In this document: piece by piece, positions 46,138 to 54,932 of the stretch
How the letters are laid out: every line of letters begins with the position of its first letter
Numbering within the stretch: the stretch's first letter is position 1
Source: JADHMP01 sp016779985
Lineage (GTDB): Bacteria > Bacteroidota > Bacteroidia > Flavobacteriales > Flavobacteriaceae
Direction of reading: 5' to 3'
Length of the DNA: 64,000 bases
Assembly (NCBI GenBank): GCA_016779985.1
Contig: JADHMP010000002.1
Coordinates: 62,001 to 126,000 of the forward strand
Translations under genes and position numbers: made by a program
The notes under the pieces: generated by a model
The model's input: only the letters and a program-made list of their open reading frames with translations
The model's database searches: none
What the model was told of the DNA's origin: nothing

Positions 46138-47613
46138 TTACAATAGGGTGAAGCTGCTATTCTCCTGATTGTCATTTATTTCTACTCCTAAGGTTAGGAG
46201 TGAACTTCGAATTTGATCTGCTGTTGCGAAGTCTTTATTTTGTCGAGCCTTGTTTCTTAATTCTAAGAGCAACGTAATTGTACCTTTAAGTTTTTCATTA
46301 TCTTCTTGATTTGAATTTTGTTGTGGAATTTTGAGCCCTAATACATCAAAAATGAAGACATTCAATTTAGAAGTTAATTCTTGTTTTGTCTCTTTATCAA
46401 TTTGTGCTTTACCTTGCTTTACTGTGTTTATGAATTTAATAGCTTCATAAAGGTAGGCAATCAGTTTTGGACTGTTAAAGTCATCATTCATTGCAGAATA
46501 ACAGTTAATTTTCCAATTCTCAATTGAAAAATCATTCTTGTTTGAAACTTTTAACTTATCCAAAGCAATATAACCCTCAATTAATTTTAAAAACCCTTTT
46601 TCAGAGGCTAAAAGTGCTTCTTCACTAATATCAACATTACTTCTGTAATGTGCTTGTAATAAAAAGAAGCGTACCACCTCAGGGCTATAGGCTTTTGAAA
46701 AAAAGGAATTTTCACCACTAAAAATTTCATCTGGCAACAAATTATTGCCAGTTGACTTAGACATTTTTTTTCCATTTAGAGTAAGCATGTTGGCATGCAA
46801 CCAATATGTTACTGGAACCTTTCCAGAAGCTGCCGTCGCTTGTGCTATTTCACATTCGTGGTGTGGGAACTTTAGATCCATTCCTCCTCCGTGTATGTCA
46901 AATTGCTCTCCTAAATATTTAGTACTCATGACAGTACACTCAAGGTGCCATCCAGGAAAACCGTCTCCCCAGGGGGAGGGCCATCTCATAATGTGTTCGG
47001 GTTCTGCTTTTTTCCAAAGTGCAAAATCTTGTGGATTTTTTTTATCACTCTGTCCATCCAATTCACGGGTATTATGAATGAGGTCTTCAATGTTGCGTTT
47101 ACTTAAAATACCATAGTGGTGGGTCTGATTGTATTTTAAAACATCAAAATAAACGGAGCCGTTAATCTCGTAGGCAAAATCATTTTTTACCAGTTCTTTT
47201 ATAAGCTCTATCTGCTCAACAATATGGCCTGTAGCTGTAGGTTCTATGTTTGGAGGCTTTGCGTTGAATAATGACATGGTCGAATGAAAATCAACGGTAT
47301 AACGTTGCACGACTTCCATTGGTTCAATTTTTTCTAGTCGTGCTTTTTTAGAAATTCGATCTTCTCCTTGATCTGCATCATTTTCAAGATGCCCTGCATC
47401 GGTTATATTTCTAACATAGCGGACCTTATAACCAAGATGTTGTAAATAACGATAGATTAAATCAAAAGAAATAAAAGTTCTACAATTGCCAAGATGTACT
47501 TTGCTGTAAACAGTCGGTCCACAAACATAAAGACCAACATGTGGTGGGGTCATGGGACGAAAAACGTCTTTTTGCCCACTTAAAGAATTAAAAACGTTAA
47601 GCTGTGAATTCAT
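46138..47613 (-). CDS. cysS: Cysteinyl-tRNA synthetase
   Basis: 491 residues, class I synthetase. YVCGPTVYSKVHLGNCR supplies the zinc Cys and the HIGH-like motif; FALWKKAEPEHIMRWPSPWG, PGWHLECTVMS (zinc site) and GGGMDLKFPHHECEIAQ follow; the KMSKS loop is GKKMSKSTGN. The anticodon-binding helical end has a shortened tail. The stop codon of folE overlaps its start by one base. Confidence 0.97.
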   Translation of the reverse strand: MNSQLNVFNSLSGQKDVFRPMTPPHVGLYVCGPTVYSKVHLGNCRTFISFDLIYRYLQHLGYKVRYVRNITDAGHLENDADQGEDRISKKARLEKIEPMEVVQRYTVDFHSTMSLFNAKPPNIEPTATGHIVEQIELIKELVKNDFAYEINGSVYFDVLKYNQTHHYGILSKRNIEDLIHNTRELDGQSDKKNPQDFALWKKAEPEHIMRWPSPWGDGFPGWHLECTVMSTKYLGEQFDIHGGGMDLKFPHHECEIAQATAASGKVPVTYWLHANMLTLNGKKMSKSTGNNLLPDEIFSGENSFFSKAYSPEVVRFFLLQAHYRSNVDISEEALLASEKGFLKLIEGYIALDKLKVSNKNDFSIENWKINCYSAMNDDFNSPKLIAYLYEAIKFINTVKQGKAQIDKETKQELTSKLNVFIFDVLGLKIPQQNSNQEDNEKLKGTITLLLELRNKARQNKDFATADQIRSSLLTLGVEINDNQENSSFTLL

Positions 47614-48293
47614 TAAAATTCAGTGTCTATTTGAATGTATTTAAGAAATTCATGTTTGACTTCATGGTTCTTAAATTGACCCCCAAACTCGCTGGTAACA
47701 GTACTGCTACTTATGTCGCTTATTCCTCTTGAATTGACGCACAAATGTTTTGCATCTATAACACAAGCCACATCTTTGGTGTTAAGAATTTTTTGCATTT
47801 CTTGAACGATTTGGAGAGTTAACCTTTCTTGGACTTGCGGTCTTTTAGCAAAATAATCTACAATTCTGTTCATTTTAGAAAGACCAACCACTGAACCATT
47901 TGAGATATAGGCAATATGGGCTTTGCCAACAATAGGAAGCAAGTGATGTTCGCAAGTGGAGTAGAGGGTGATATTTTTCTCTACCAGCATTTCTCCATAT
48001 TGATAGTTATTGCTAAAAGTAGACGCTTTAGGCATCTTGTCGGGCTTAAGCCCTCCAAAAATTTCCCTAACATACATTTTGGCAACACGACTTGGGGTTC
48101 CTTTTAGACTATCGTCAGTCAAATCCATTCCGAGAATTTCAAGTATGTCTGTTACCTTTTCTTGAATTAGTTTTATTTTTTCATCATCAGATCTTTCAAA
48201 AGCGTCCTTTCTTAAAGGAGTGACAGCTGAATTGGAGTGATGATCATCTCCAATTTGCTCTTCTTCCTGACTGATTATTTTTTGAAGTTTCAT
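47613..48293 (-). CDS. folE: GTP cyclohydrolase I
   Basis: Makes dihydroneopterin triphosphate for folate from GTP. 226 residues; zinc ligands are visible in STCEHHLLPIVG (Cys and His) and AKHLCVNSRG (Cys). Other segments: GTPSRVAKMYVREIFGGL, KMNRIVDYFAKRPQVQERLT, and SSTVTSEFGG. The first about 40 residues, acidic and polar, extend beyond the core domain. Cotranscribed with cysS and yidD by spacing. Confidence 0.97.
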   Translation of the reverse strand: MKLQKIISQEEEQIGDDHHSNSAVTPLRKDAFERSDDEKIKLIQEKVTDILEILGMDLTDDSLKGTPSRVAKMYVREIFGGLKPDKMPKASTFSNNYQYGEMLVEKNITLYSTCEHHLLPIVGKAHIAYISNGSVVGLSKMNRIVDYFAKRPQVQERLTLQIVQEMQKILNTKDVACVIDAKHLCVNSRGISDISSSTVTSEFGGQFKNHEVKHEFLKYIQIDTEF

Positions 48294-48355
48294 AGCGCTG
48301 CATCAAGCCACAAATATACTACATTATCATTAGTTGGGAAACGTCCAAAATTGAA

Positions 48356-49870
48356 CTATAATTTAATGTTATAGCTAATTACGAATTGGGTGAGGTTTTC
48401 AAACAAATTATATTGATTAGTTAACCCCCTATTAAGTAATTGGTATTGAGAATTTTGTTCTTGAAACACAAGTCCAAGATTTAATGTTTTATTTCCAAAA
48501 TCAAATCCAATTCCAGTGGTAAAACCAGTGTTAGGCTCATTAATATTTTTAAATGCGGAACCAATAGAAAAATATCCCGCTCGTAGGCTTATTGTTTTAA
48601 TTCTATATTCTGCCCCAATCCTTAGTTGTTGAATATTTTTAAATGAAGAACCTATATCCTCATTTAAAGTAACAAGATAACTACTATTTCCTTGGTCTGA
48701 ATAGCGTATGTTTTCAAAATTTTGTGTGCTATAATCAATACTTATAAGCCCACTTTTTCCAAAGATATAGGCAAAACTTGTTGTTAATTTTGCGGGTAAC
48801 TTTAAACTATAAGGCTCATAAATATTCACAAAATCTGGTGAAATGATATCCTTTTGGCTACTGTCTGAGACATAATGAATGGTTTCGATATATTGTTCTA
48901 TTTCTTCATTGATAGTAAACCATTGAGGGCTGTCATAGGTAAGTCCAAGACGAGCATTCTTTACTTTTAAAATAGCTCCAAACTGAAAAGAAAATCCATC
49001 TCCATAAGAAAACAATTCGTTTTCAAAATAAGATTCTACAAGATTTGAGTTTAAAGCATAATCAAATTCATTGATGCTTTCAATTCTTAGTGCTTCCATC
49101 CTGTGATAATTAAAATTGGCTCCCAAGAATAGAATATCATTATACAAGCCTCCAATATTTAGGGTGTATTTTCGATGAAAACCACTTTCATCCACTTGAT
49201 AGTCATGATATAAACGATCATATAAAGCATTTGATACATAACGATCATCTGCCAAGGAATTTAAATCTGGATTTATAATGTAAGATTGAAAACCTAAGAA
49301 TGCTTGTTGCCCACCAAAACCGTAGAAACTTCCAATTTCTCCGTAGGCTTCAGAAACAGTCTCGTTATCTATTAATTCAATTTCTCCCTGTGAAATACCG
49401 TCAGCATAACTCAAAAAATATGAATCGAGTCCATTTTGGTCATTGAACCCCTGTGCATTATAATTATTATTAAAGTTAGAAACCTTATTGATGTTGAATC
49501 CAACAGAAATACGATTCCATTCACTTTCTTCATCTTGATTATTGAAAACAAAATTGAAACCAATTTGGTTGAAATTAAAGTTGGAATTTTCTTGCTCTAA
49601 GTTACCTCCAAAATAATTTGTTTTTGTAGCATTTTCAACAAAGTCAACACCAACACCCACTTCACTGTGTAAAAAAACAGCTCCAGCAGCAGGGTAGTGA
49701 CTTATTGCAGTCAAATCTCCACCTAATGCACCAAATGAGCCGGCCATTGCCGTAAACCGTGCAGAACCATTGAGTTGAGGTAGGGTGTGCCCAACGACGT
49801 CTTTGAGGGTTTGTGTCCAACAAAATTGAACTATAAATAGGGCAAAAAGAGTGTGTATGAATGATCTCAT
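48356..49870 (-). CDS. FadL/OmpP1-like outer membrane protein
   Basis: 504 residues with a signal peptide (1-19, ending FCWTQ). Segment LPQLNGSARFTAMAGSFGAL and GGDLTAISHYPAAGAVF are the FadL/TodX hatch-like start; the rest is barrel strands finishing in the aromatic YNIKL. FadL proteins carry hydrophobic molecules across the outer membrane; here the ligand is unknown. Monocistronic; next to an unrelated lipoprotein. Confidence 0.85.
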   Translation of the reverse strand: MRSFIHTLFALFIVQFCWTQTLKDVVGHTLPQLNGSARFTAMAGSFGALGGDLTAISHYPAAGAVFLHSEVGVGVDFVENATKTNYFGGNLEQENSNFNFNQIGFNFVFNNQDEESEWNRISVGFNINKVSNFNNNYNAQGFNDQNGLDSYFLSYADGISQGEIELIDNETVSEAYGEIGSFYGFGGQQAFLGFQSYIINPDLNSLADDRYVSNALYDRLYHDYQVDESGFHRKYTLNIGGLYNDILFLGANFNYHRMEALRIESINEFDYALNSNLVESYFENELFSYGDGFSFQFGAILKVKNARLGLTYDSPQWFTINEEIEQYIETIHYVSDSSQKDIISPDFVNIYEPYSLKLPAKLTTSFAYIFGKSGLISIDYSTQNFENIRYSDQGNSSYLVTLNEDIGSSFKNIQQLRIGAEYRIKTISLRAGYFSIGSAFKNINEPNTGFTTGIGFDFGNKTLNLGLVFQEQNSQYQLLNRGLTNQYNLFENLTQFVISYNIKL

Positions 49871-49917
49871 TTTCTTTACTGTTTGAGTACTAAATTGATT
49901 TTGAAATTGAAACTAAA

Positions 49918-51216
49918 TTAGTTTCTTCTACCAGACGAACTTCCTCTACTTGAAGAGGAACTTCGGTTGGAGCCCGACGATCTCGTTGCTGATCCAGACC
50001 TATAGCTACTACCACTAGACCTAGAATAATTAGATGAACTGGGTTGGGCACGTGTAGAATAATTTTGTCTAGAATTATAATTAGGTCTTTGTACATTATA
50101 ATTTTGCCTTGAGATATTATTCTGTCTAGTAGCATTGTTTGCTCTCCTCACAGCACGAGCATTTCGAACAGCTGGTTCAGCACTATACCTGGATTGAGAA
50201 AATCTCCTACCTTGCGTATTAACATTTACAGCTTGCTTTTTAGTAACTCCATACTGTTGTAAATTACTGCCATTTCTAAGAACACTTGAAGGGGCATTAG
50301 CCGAGCCAGCTTTAGCTTTATTATCTAATCTAAATTGATCTCTAGAGGCAGGAAGACCACCCAAATACATTGAACCACGGCCAATGTTTAGTCTGTTTAC
50401 AGAAGCACGTACTGCAAAGTCATTATTTTTTCTTTGACTGTTTTGTGCTCTTTCGTTTCGATTGTTTCTGTCTCTCGAATTCTGGTATCCTTTTTCACCT
50501 CTTCTTCCTTTGCTTAAACCACTATATGCTCTATTATAATATGATCCTCTGTTATTTCTAAAAAACCTATCATTATAATAGTTTGGACGATAGTGTAAGC
50601 CAGCGTAACCATTGAAAAATGGATTGTAAAAAGGACTATAAAAAGGATTGTAAAAGGGACTATATCCATTCCACCAAGGGTTGAAAAAACGATTTCTAAA
50701 ACCAAATCTGAAATAAGGATTATTATACCCAAACCCTAAATAGGGATTGTAACCATAAGGGTTAAAAGGTCTAAACCTTCCACCGTTGGTATAATAATAA
50801 GGGCCAAAACCAACATCAAAATTTGAAAAGCCCCAGCCAAAGTTATTCAACCCGAAGCCAAAGGCAGGTTGATTATTAAAGACATAAATATCTGTAGAAG
50901 TAGTTTGACCTCCCCATGGAATTTGTCCCGCAGGTTGCATATTATTATCTACTGGATTAGCATAAGCTTCAGCATCTGTAAAATATGTAGCATCATCGGT
51001 TACAGAACTGTAATCATCACTTAAATTTCGAAAATATTGTTTGTAGTATTCTCCATTTGATTTTTCTGTTTTCTTAACAACTACGACTTTATCACCATAG
51101 ATTCCATCACTTTGATAGTAGCTCGCATTTTGAAAACCCGCACAGTTTACAAGAAGCAAACCAAACGCTAAAAAAGTTGAAGCTGAAGAGTAAAATTTCA
51201 ATTTTGGTGTTCTCAT
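49918..51216 (-). CDS. Low-complexity, Asn/Tyr/Phe- and Arg/Ser-rich lipoprotein
   Basis: I choose the ATG at 51216 (MRTPKLKFYSS), which yields a lipoprotein signal ending LLVNCAG; a longer frame starts at 51273. Residues about 110-250 are very rich in N, Y, F, G and P (FNPYGYNPYLGFGYNNPYF), then R/N/S-rich (about 250-400), then a Ser/Arg/Gly-rich basic tail (RSSGSNRSSSSSRGSSSGRR). No known domain. Similar low-complexity lipoproteins occur in flavobacteria beside proS and have been mislabelled vitellogenin-like. Probably a disordered surface or envelope protein. Confidence 0.8.
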   Translation of the reverse strand: MRTPKLKFYSSASTFLAFGLLLVNCAGFQNASYYQSDGIYGDKVVVVKKTEKSNGEYYKQYFRNLSDDYSSVTDDATYFTDAEAYANPVDNNMQPAGQIPWGGQTTSTDIYVFNNQPAFGFGLNNFGWGFSNFDVGFGPYYYTNGGRFRPFNPYGYNPYLGFGYNNPYFRFGFRNRFFNPWWNGYSPFYNPFYSPFYNPFFNGYAGLHYRPNYYNDRFFRNNRGSYYNRAYSGLSKGRRGEKGYQNSRDRNNRNERAQNSQRKNNDFAVRASVNRLNIGRGSMYLGGLPASRDQFRLDNKAKAGSANAPSSVLRNGSNLQQYGVTKKQAVNVNTQGRRFSQSRYSAEPAVRNARAVRRANNATRQNNISRQNYNVQRPNYNSRQNYSTRAQPSSSNYSRSSGSSYRSGSATRSSGSNRSSSSSRGSSSGRRN

Positions 51217-51313
51217 ACTATTTTGTTTTGCGAATTTGTCTATCAAAAAGTTTAGTTTTGCATCCAGATTCATGTTATATTAAATATAAGGCAAATTCTA
51301 TGCCAAAAAAATA

Positions 51314-52792
51314 ATGGCGAAAAAACTTACAAAGCAAAGTGAAGATTATTCGAAGTGGTATAATGAGCTAGTAATTAAAGCTGATCTAGCTGAAAATGCT
51401 GCTGTTAGAGGTTGTATGGTCATCAAACCCTATGGCTATTCGATTTGGGAAAAAATGCAAGCTGAATTGGATAAAATGTTTAAGGAAACGGGCCACGAAA
51501 ATGCTTATTTCCCGTTGTTTGTTCCCAAAAATTTATTTGAAGCCGAAGAAAAAAATGCTGAAGGCTTTGCCAAAGAATGCGCCATTGTGACACACTACCG
51601 TTTAAAAAATGATCCTGATAAACCAGGAAAACTAATGGTGGACCCCAATGCAAAGTTAGAAGAAGAATTAGTTGTTCGTCCTACAAGTGAAGCCATTATA
51701 TGGAATACCTATAAAAATTGGATTCAATCCTACAGAGATCTTCCTATTCTGCTCAATCAGTGGGCAAATGTTGTTCGCTGGGAAATGCGAACTCGTTTAT
51801 TCCTTCGTACTGCTGAATTTTTGTGGCAAGAGGGACATACAGCTCATGCTACAAAAGAGGAAGCACTACAGGAGACTATCATGATCAATAAAATTTATGC
51901 TCAATTTGTTGAAGATTTTATGGCAATTCCAGTTATTCAAGGAACAAAAACAGCGAGTGAACGTTTTGCGGGTGCCATCGAAACCTATTGCATTGAAGCG
52001 CTTATGAAGGATGGAAAAGCCTTACAAGCCGGTACCTCTCATTTTTTAGGACAAAATTTCGCTAAAGCTTTTGACGTAAAATTTGCTACCAAAGAGGGTA
52101 AAAATGAGTATGTATGGGCGAGTTCTTGGGGCGTTTCAACTCGTTTAGTTGGAGCATTGATTATGACACATGGAGATGATAATGGTTTAGTGATTCCTCC
52201 TAAATTAGCACCTATTCAGGTAATCATAGTACCAATATTCAAAAATAAAGAACAACAACAAGTCATTGCTCAAGTAGCTGAAAAACTACAAAATGAATTG
52301 AGGCAGCACAATATTAGGGTGAAGTTTGACAATAGAGAAAATCAGACCCCTGGCTTCAAATTCAATGATTATGAATTAAAAGGCGTTCCTCTTCGTATTG
52401 CCATTGGCCCAAAAGATATTGAAAAAGGAAGTGTTGAAATAGCAAGAAGAGATACTTTAGAAAAGTCATTTGTAGCACAAGATGGAGTAATTCAATGGGT
52501 TGTTGATATGCTCCCCCGTATTCAATCAGAAATGTTTGAAAAAGCAAAGAAAATGCGTGATGAACATATTACTACTGTTGATGACTACGTCTCTTTTAAA
52601 AATTTATTAGAAGATAAGGGAGGGTTTATATCTGCACATTGGGATGGTACTGCTGAAACCGAAGAAAAAATTAAAAATGAAACAAAGGCTACAATTCGTT
52701 GCATTCCAATTGAACAGTCAAAAGAAGAAGGGGTTTGCATTTATTCAGGCAAACCATCAAGACAACGGGTGCTATTTGCGAAAGCCTATTAA
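51314..52792 (+). CDS. proS: Prolyl-tRNA synthetase, archaeal/eukaryotic-like type
   Basis: 492 residues, much shorter than the E. coli form (572), because it has no editing insertion; this is the type 3 enzyme found in Bacteroidota. Class II motifs: GCMVIKPYGYSIWEKMQAELD and VVRPTSEAIIWNTYKNWIQSYRDLP (motif 2 region), FLRTAEFLWQEGHTAHAT (motif 2), and LVGALIMTHGDDNGL (motif 3). C-terminal anticodon domain and a zinc-like end with GVCIYSGKPS. Confidence 0.96.
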   Translation: MAKKLTKQSEDYSKWYNELVIKADLAENAAVRGCMVIKPYGYSIWEKMQAELDKMFKETGHENAYFPLFVPKNLFEAEEKNAEGFAKECAIVTHYRLKNDPDKPGKLMVDPNAKLEEELVVRPTSEAIIWNTYKNWIQSYRDLPILLNQWANVVRWEMRTRLFLRTAEFLWQEGHTAHATKEEALQETIMINKIYAQFVEDFMAIPVIQGTKTASERFAGAIETYCIEALMKDGKALQAGTSHFLGQNFAKAFDVKFATKEGKNEYVWASSWGVSTRLVGALIMTHGDDNGLVIPPKLAPIQVIIVPIFKNKEQQQVIAQVAEKLQNELRQHNIRVKFDNRENQTPGFKFNDYELKGVPLRIAIGPKDIEKGSVEIARRDTLEKSFVAQDGVIQWVVDMLPRIQSEMFEKAKKMRDEHITTVDDYVSFKNLLEDKGGFISAHWDGTAETEEKIKNETKATIRCIPIEQSKEEGVCIYSGKPSRQRVLFAKAY

Positions 52793-52852
52793 TGGTGTCC
52801 TTTTTTTTGAGCAATATCCCTTAGCGCTATGGCTAAATCTACTCACTTTTCG

Positions 52853-52883
52853 TTGTATAATAATATTTTTAAACTTACATTTG
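52853..52883 (+). promoter_or_regulatory. Bacteroidota-type promoter for tRNA-Glu
   Basis: TTG at 52853-52855, 20 bases, then TACATTTG at 52876-52883. It matches the same pattern as the secDF promoter with identical 20-base spacing. It ends 14 bases before the mature tRNA 5' end. Confidence 0.82.
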
Positions 52884-52897
52884 CGCACGAAAAATAT

Positions 52898-52969
52898 GGC
52901 CCGTTCGTCTATCGGTTAGGACGCCAGGTTTTCATCCTGGAAAGAGGGGTTCGACTCCCCTACGGGCTA
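52898..52969 (+). tRNA. tRNA-Glu (anticodon TTC)
   Basis: Full cloverleaf: acceptor stem GGCCCGT with ACGGGCT, D arm with TATCGGTTAGG, anticodon stem CCAGG/CCTGG around loop TTTTCAT (anticodon TTC), and T arm AGGGGTTCGACTCCCCT. Discriminator A, then C; the CCA is not fully encoded. 72 bases without CCA. Confidence 0.97.
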
Positions 52970-52985
52970 CAAATTATAATAAGTT

Positions 52986-53237
52986 ATGGCAAATCATAAA
53001 TCTGCTTTAAAACGGATTCGATCAAACAACAAAAAACGCTTACGCAATCGCTTTCAGCACAAAACAGCTCGAAATGCGATTAGAAAGTTACGTGAGAATA
53101 CTAATAAAAAAGAAGCTGTGAAGGCTTTTCCTGAGGTTGTTTCACTGATCGATAAGCTGACTAAAAAGAATATAATTCACGCGAACAAAGCTGCTAATTT
53201 AAAATCTAAATTGGCTAAGCACGTCAGCGCTCTCTAA
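52986..53237 (+). CDS. rpsT: 30S ribosomal protein S20
   Basis: 83 residues. MANHKSALKRIRSNNKKRLRN is the S20 signature; the rest is lysine/alanine-rich helices including RNAIRKLREN and IHANKAANLKSKLAKHV. It binds 16S rRNA early in small-subunit assembly. Starts 16 bases after the tRNA-Glu, whose transcript may extend into it. Confidence 0.97.
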   Translation: MANHKSALKRIRSNNKKRLRNRFQHKTARNAIRKLRENTNKKEAVKAFPEVVSLIDKLTKKNIIHANKAANLKSKLAKHVSAL

Positions 53238-53313
53238 TCTATTCTTTCCAAATACCTAAGGTATTATAAAGGGAGTTTATTCCAATTATTTTTTAAAAAA
53301 ATAGAAACTAGTA

Positions 53314-54426
53314 TTATGCTAGAATTGAGGCTAAAGAAATATTTTCAAAATTAAATGCCTCTGCTACTTTACTATAGACTATTTTATTATTAACAATATT
53401 TAATCCCTTTGCTAAGGCAGAATTTTCCTGACACGCTTTTTTCCAACCTTTACTGGCTAATTCTATGGCATAGGTGAGTGTAGCATTTGTCAATGCAATA
53501 GTGGACGTATTTGGAACTGCTCCAGGCATATTAGTCACTGCGTAGTGAATGATATCCTTTTTAATAATAATTGGACAGTCGTGGGTGGTGGGTTCGCTGG
53601 TTTCAAAACATCCCCCTTGATCAATAGCAACATCAACCAATACTGTTCCTTTCATCATTTTAGATAACATTGCTTTAGTAATCAATTTTGGTGATTTTGA
53701 CCCTGGTATTAATACTGTACCTATTATTAGGTGGGAGTGTTGCACTTCTTTCTCTATTGCCATGGGAGTAGAATAGACTGGCGTTACGTTTGCGGGCATA
53801 ATGTTTTCTAATGCTCTCAATCGCTCTAAATTATTGTCCATAATAGTAACATTTGCCCCCATCCCAGCAGCCATTTTTGCTGCTTCTGTTCCTGCAATTC
53901 CACCACCAATTACAAGCACATTTGCTGGTTTCACACCCGTTACTCCCCCTAAGAGAATTCCAAAACCGCCTTGAGGTTTTTCTAAATATTTCGCACCCTG
54001 TTGAGTTGCCATCCTACCTGCGACTTCAGACATGGGAATCAATAAAGGTAATCTGCCCTCATGTTCTACTGTTTCATAAGCCAAACAGATGGCTCCAGAA
54101 GCAACCATGGCTTGGGTGAGTTTCTCGCTTGATGCAAAATGAAAATAAGTAAATAGCAATTGATTTTCTTTAATTAGAGGATATTCTTCTTCAATCGGCT
54201 CTTTTACTTTAATAATCATCTCGGCGATGGCATAAACAGCTTTAATATCCTCAAGAAGAATACATCCAACAGTTTCGTATTCCTCGTCTAGAATACCACT
54301 CAATAATCCAGCCTTTTTTTGAATATATACCTCATGCCCAACTTGAATCAATGCAAAGGCACCTGCTGGTGTGATTCCTACTCTAGCTTCTTGTGGCTTT
54401 ATTTCTTTGGGGACACCAACTTTCAT
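53314..54426 (-). CDS. ald: Alanine dehydrogenase
   Basis: NAD-dependent oxidative deamination of L-alanine to pyruvate and ammonia (or the reverse). 370 residues. N-terminal MKVGVPKEIKPQEARVGITP; IIKVKEPIEEEY; HFASSEKLTQAM; NAD site VLVIGGGIAGTEAAKMAAGMGANVTIMD; DVAIDQGGCFETSEPTTH. Stand-alone gene with an 8-bp palindrome just upstream. Confidence 0.96.
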   Translation of the reverse strand: MKVGVPKEIKPQEARVGITPAGAFALIQVGHEVYIQKKAGLLSGILDEEYETVGCILLEDIKAVYAIAEMIIKVKEPIEEEYPLIKENQLLFTYFHFASSEKLTQAMVASGAICLAYETVEHEGRLPLLIPMSEVAGRMATQQGAKYLEKPQGGFGILLGGVTGVKPANVLVIGGGIAGTEAAKMAAGMGANVTIMDNNLERLRALENIMPANVTPVYSTPMAIEKEVQHSHLIIGTVLIPGSKSPKLITKAMLSKMMKGTVLVDVAIDQGGCFETSEPTTHDCPIIIKKDIIHYAVTNMPGAVPNTSTIALTNATLTYAIELASKGWKKACQENSALAKGLNIVNNKIVYSKVAEAFNFENISLASILA

Positions 54427-54443
54427 TTAATATTTAAAAATAA

Positions 54444-54460
54444 ATTAGGTTAAACCTAAT
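54444..54460. promoter_or_regulatory. Perfect 8-bp palindrome upstream of ald, candidate operator
   Basis: ATTAGGTT, one base, AACCTAAT. It lies 18-34 bases upstream of the ald start codon, where a regulator could bind over the promoter. An Lrp/AsnC-type or other amino-acid-responsive regulator is possible but not shown. Confidence 0.45.
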
Positions 54461-54551
54461 AGATAATCTACAAAGGTGGTACAATAAAAATTGATTTTAA
54501 TAAAATATCCCTTTTTTATGCCCCTTTTTTTTGTAATACTCTGTTTTACAG

Positions 54552-54932
54552 TTAATTAGAGCATCTTTTCGTGATCGCGACAGGATCTTGATTTTGCTGT
54601 ACTAAAGATTTTGTATTGGTTATTGTTAATTCTTGAACAGAAGGGACTGTTTCGGTAAATTGTGATTCAAAAAAAACTAAAAAAGACTCAAACCAGCCAA
54701 TAATCGTACTGGAAAAAAAAATTAGCAACAAATATCCTAACGACTCAAAAATATCTTTTTTTGATAATCCAATAGTGTGAGACTGATCTATACCAAGCCC
54801 CTTAATGTATTTTTTGATAATATTTATAAAAAATAAAGCTCCTGCAAAAAGTTGCGCACCAACGATCACTGTCCCACCGTAATTAGAGGTGACCATCGTA
54901 TCATATAAAATTGAAAAAAAACTAAAATTCAT
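54552..54932 (-). pseudogene. 3'-truncated VirB6/TrbL/TraJ-like conjugation membrane protein
   Basis: 126 residues with at least two hydrophobic segments (VIVGAQLFAGALFFINIIKK and GYLLLIFFSSTIIGWFESF), resembling the N terminus of TrbL/VirB6-type mating-pair membrane proteins, which are much longer. The last residues (QDPVAITKRCSN) are encoded by the att repeat and the chromosomal DNA beyond it, so the C terminus is chimeric. The ATG overlaps the end of the TrbJ-like gene by 11 bases (translational coupling). Family call rests on position and hydropathy. Confidence 0.6.
54566..54586. repeat. Left direct repeat (att site) of the tRNA-Arg element
   Basis: Contains CGTGATCGCGACAGGAT preceded by TTTT, identical over 21 bases to 57996-58016. 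It falls inside the 3' end of the truncated VirB6/TrbL-like reading frame. Confidence 0.88.

Noticed and set aside
49890..50135. Minus-strand frame overlapping the low-complexity lipoprotein
   Set aside because: Overlap in another frame within a repeat-rich gene; composition follows the repeats, so it is a shadow.
53251..53265. Palindrome AATACCT-A-AGGTATT after rpsT as a terminator
   Set aside because: No T run follows on either strand and the stem is short and AT-rich; it may be chance.
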